From positions 1-6,497 of the forward strand of contig DOVP01000172.1 of assembly GCA_003520025.1 (NCBI GenBank): DNA of 6,497 nt, read 5' to 3'. Each line of letters begins with the position of its first letter. Position 1 is the first letter of the stretch. Under the pieces are notes generated by a model. The model searched no databases, was not told the origin of the DNA, and saw only the letters and a list, made by a program, of their open reading frames with translations. The position numbers and the translations under genes are program-made. Positions 5,594-6,497 of this stretch are shown piece after piece. The stretch is from Phycisphaerales bacterium (lineage in GTDB: Bacteria; Planctomycetota; Phycisphaerae; Phycisphaerales; SM1A02).

Positions 5594-6475
5594 TCAGCCT
5601 TCGAGGGCGGCGACGCCGGAGACGATCTCGGTGAGTTCGGTCGTGATTTGGCCCTGCCGCGCGCGGTTGTAGGTGCGGGCGAGGGTGCGTCCGAAGTCTC
5701 TGGCGTTGTCCGTCGCAGCCTTCATCGCGATCATTCGCATGACGTGCTCGCTGACCGCCGCTTCAATGAAGAGTTGGTAGAGGAGCGTCTTGACCGTGGT
5801 AGGCAGCAGGGTGTCGAGGAGTTCCGAAGCGGATGGCGTGAAGTCATAGACGTCTTGGCGGCTCGTGACCGATGTGGCCTCATCGCCTGACTCCGGCTGA
5901 CTGAGTGGCAGCAACTGCGTAACTTCGGCGGTTTGGCGCGAAACGGTGTGGTACCGCATCGAGACGATCTTGATCGTGTCGTATTCACCTGCGAGGTAGC
6001 GATCGAGATAGTCCTGAGCGATCGCTTCGACATCGTCGTACTGAGGGGTATCACCAATGCCGTAGGCACGAGACACCTCGATACCCTGGAACTTGAAGAA
6101 GGCGGACGCTTTCTTCCCGGCAGTTTCGATAACGACGTCGGTGGAGTCGATCTCGGCTTGGCGATGTTTGTTGGCGGTCCGCAGGACATTGGCGTTGTAG
6201 GCGCCGCACAGTCCGCGGTCGGAACAAATGACCAGCAAGAGGGCCTTGCCTGTCTTCTCGCCGGGCCCGTCGATCAGGGGTGATTCGTAATCACTGGCGT
6301 TCGACGCGACCTGGCGAACCATGTCGTCGATCATGGCGGCATAAGGACGCGATTGTTGGGCCCGCTGCCCGGCGGCGGTGTATTTCGCCGTCGCGATCAT
6401 CTGCATCGTCTTGGTGATCCGCGCGATTGTCTTGACCGCGCCCATCCGATTCTTGATTTCACGGAGTTGTGCCAT
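5594..6475 (-). CDS. atpG: F1Fo ATP synthase gamma subunit
   Basis: This 293-aa protein is the central rotor shaft of F1, coupling proton flow through Fo to ATP synthesis on the alpha/beta ring; it sits on the cytoplasmic face of the inner membrane. The N-terminal helix (MAQLREIKNRMGAVKTIARI, then TKTMQMIATAKY) and the C-terminal helix (SEHVMRMIAMKAATDNA at 242-258, RTYNRARQGQITTELTEIVSG at about 267-287) form the coiled coil. The Rossmann-like middle domain shows LLLVICSDRGLCGAYNANV (80-98). Length is normal. ATG 6475 gives the canonical MAQLREIKNR start; a GTG two codons upstream (6481) is less likely. No clear Shine-Dalgarno site is visible. Only 22 bases of upstream sequence are in the window, where atpA would be expected. 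No atpD follows: the next genes are convergent, so the transcription unit appears to end at atpG. Confidence 0.96.
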   Translation of the reverse strand: MAQLREIKNRMGAVKTIARITKTMQMIATAKYTAAGQRAQQSRPYAAMIDDMVRQVASNASDYESPLIDGPGEKTGKALLLVICSDRGLCGAYNANVLRTANKHRQAEIDSTDVVIETAGKKASAFFKFQGIEVSRAYGIGDTPQYDDVEAIAQDYLDRYLAGEYDTIKIVSMRYHTVSRQTAEVTQLLPLSQPESGDEATSVTSRQDVYDFTPSASELLDTLLPTTVKTLLYQLFIEAAVSEHVMRMIAMKAATDNARDFGRTLARTYNRARQGQITTELTEIVSGVAALEG

Positions 6476-6497
6476 GAGCACCGCAGGATAACAGCCA

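Noticed and set aside
5471..5890. 139-codon plus-strand frame
   Set aside because: It runs antisense into atpG, has no recognisable domain and no ribosome binding site.
6476..6481. GTG 6481 as the atpG start
   Set aside because: It adds only two residues before the canonical MAQLREIKNR start and has no ribosome binding site.

Overview
The window looks like chromosomal DNA from a planctomycete-like bacterium, possibly of the Phycisphaerae type. This rests on the GC-rich sequence, the scarcity of Shine-Dalgarno sites, and a sigma factor at 4176-4874 of a kind I associate with Planctomycetota (recall of family pattern, not a search). All long genes are intact, and most are housekeeping genes of central carbon and energy metabolism.

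Layout, left to right. Positions 1-514 form one long imperfect inverted repeat: arms 1-214 and 301-514, central loop 215-300. The right arm holds the start of a complete malate dehydrogenase gene (mdh, 413-1363, +). The left arm holds the first 34 codons of a second, divergently oriented mdh copy that runs off the left edge (complement of 1-102). The ~310 bp between the two starts contains REP-like GC-rich palindromes and a perfect 21-bp hairpin. After mdh comes a six-transmembrane, Kv-like potassium channel (1503-2306, +). Its stop codon directly abuts the stop of gapA (2307-3323, -), which lies downstream of a PduO-type cob(I)alamin adenosyltransferase gene (3392-3946, -). Across a 229-bp divergent intergenic region that carries a possible 29-codon leader ORF, a two-gene unit runs rightward: an ECF-like sigma factor (4176-4874) and an unrecognised 155-aa protein (4871-5338), overlapping by ATGA with a strong ribosome binding site. 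A GC-rich hairpin (5352-5389) follows. The ATP synthase gamma subunit gene atpG (5594-6475, -) comes in from the right.

Functionally, mdh (TCA cycle), gapA (glycolysis/gluconeogenesis), atpG (ATP synthesis) and the adenosyltransferase (coenzyme B12) are metabolic genes that do not form one operon. The sigma factor and its coupled partner are the only regulatory module. The most unusual element is the inverted duplication of the mdh 5' region: its coding differences are all synonymous, which points either to a real second mdh or to a junction between two strains' sequences. I found no rRNA, tRNA, CRISPR array, intact transposase or phage gene, and no clear new multi-gene system. The best candidates for something undescribed are the mdh palindrome and the protein coupled to the sigma factor.
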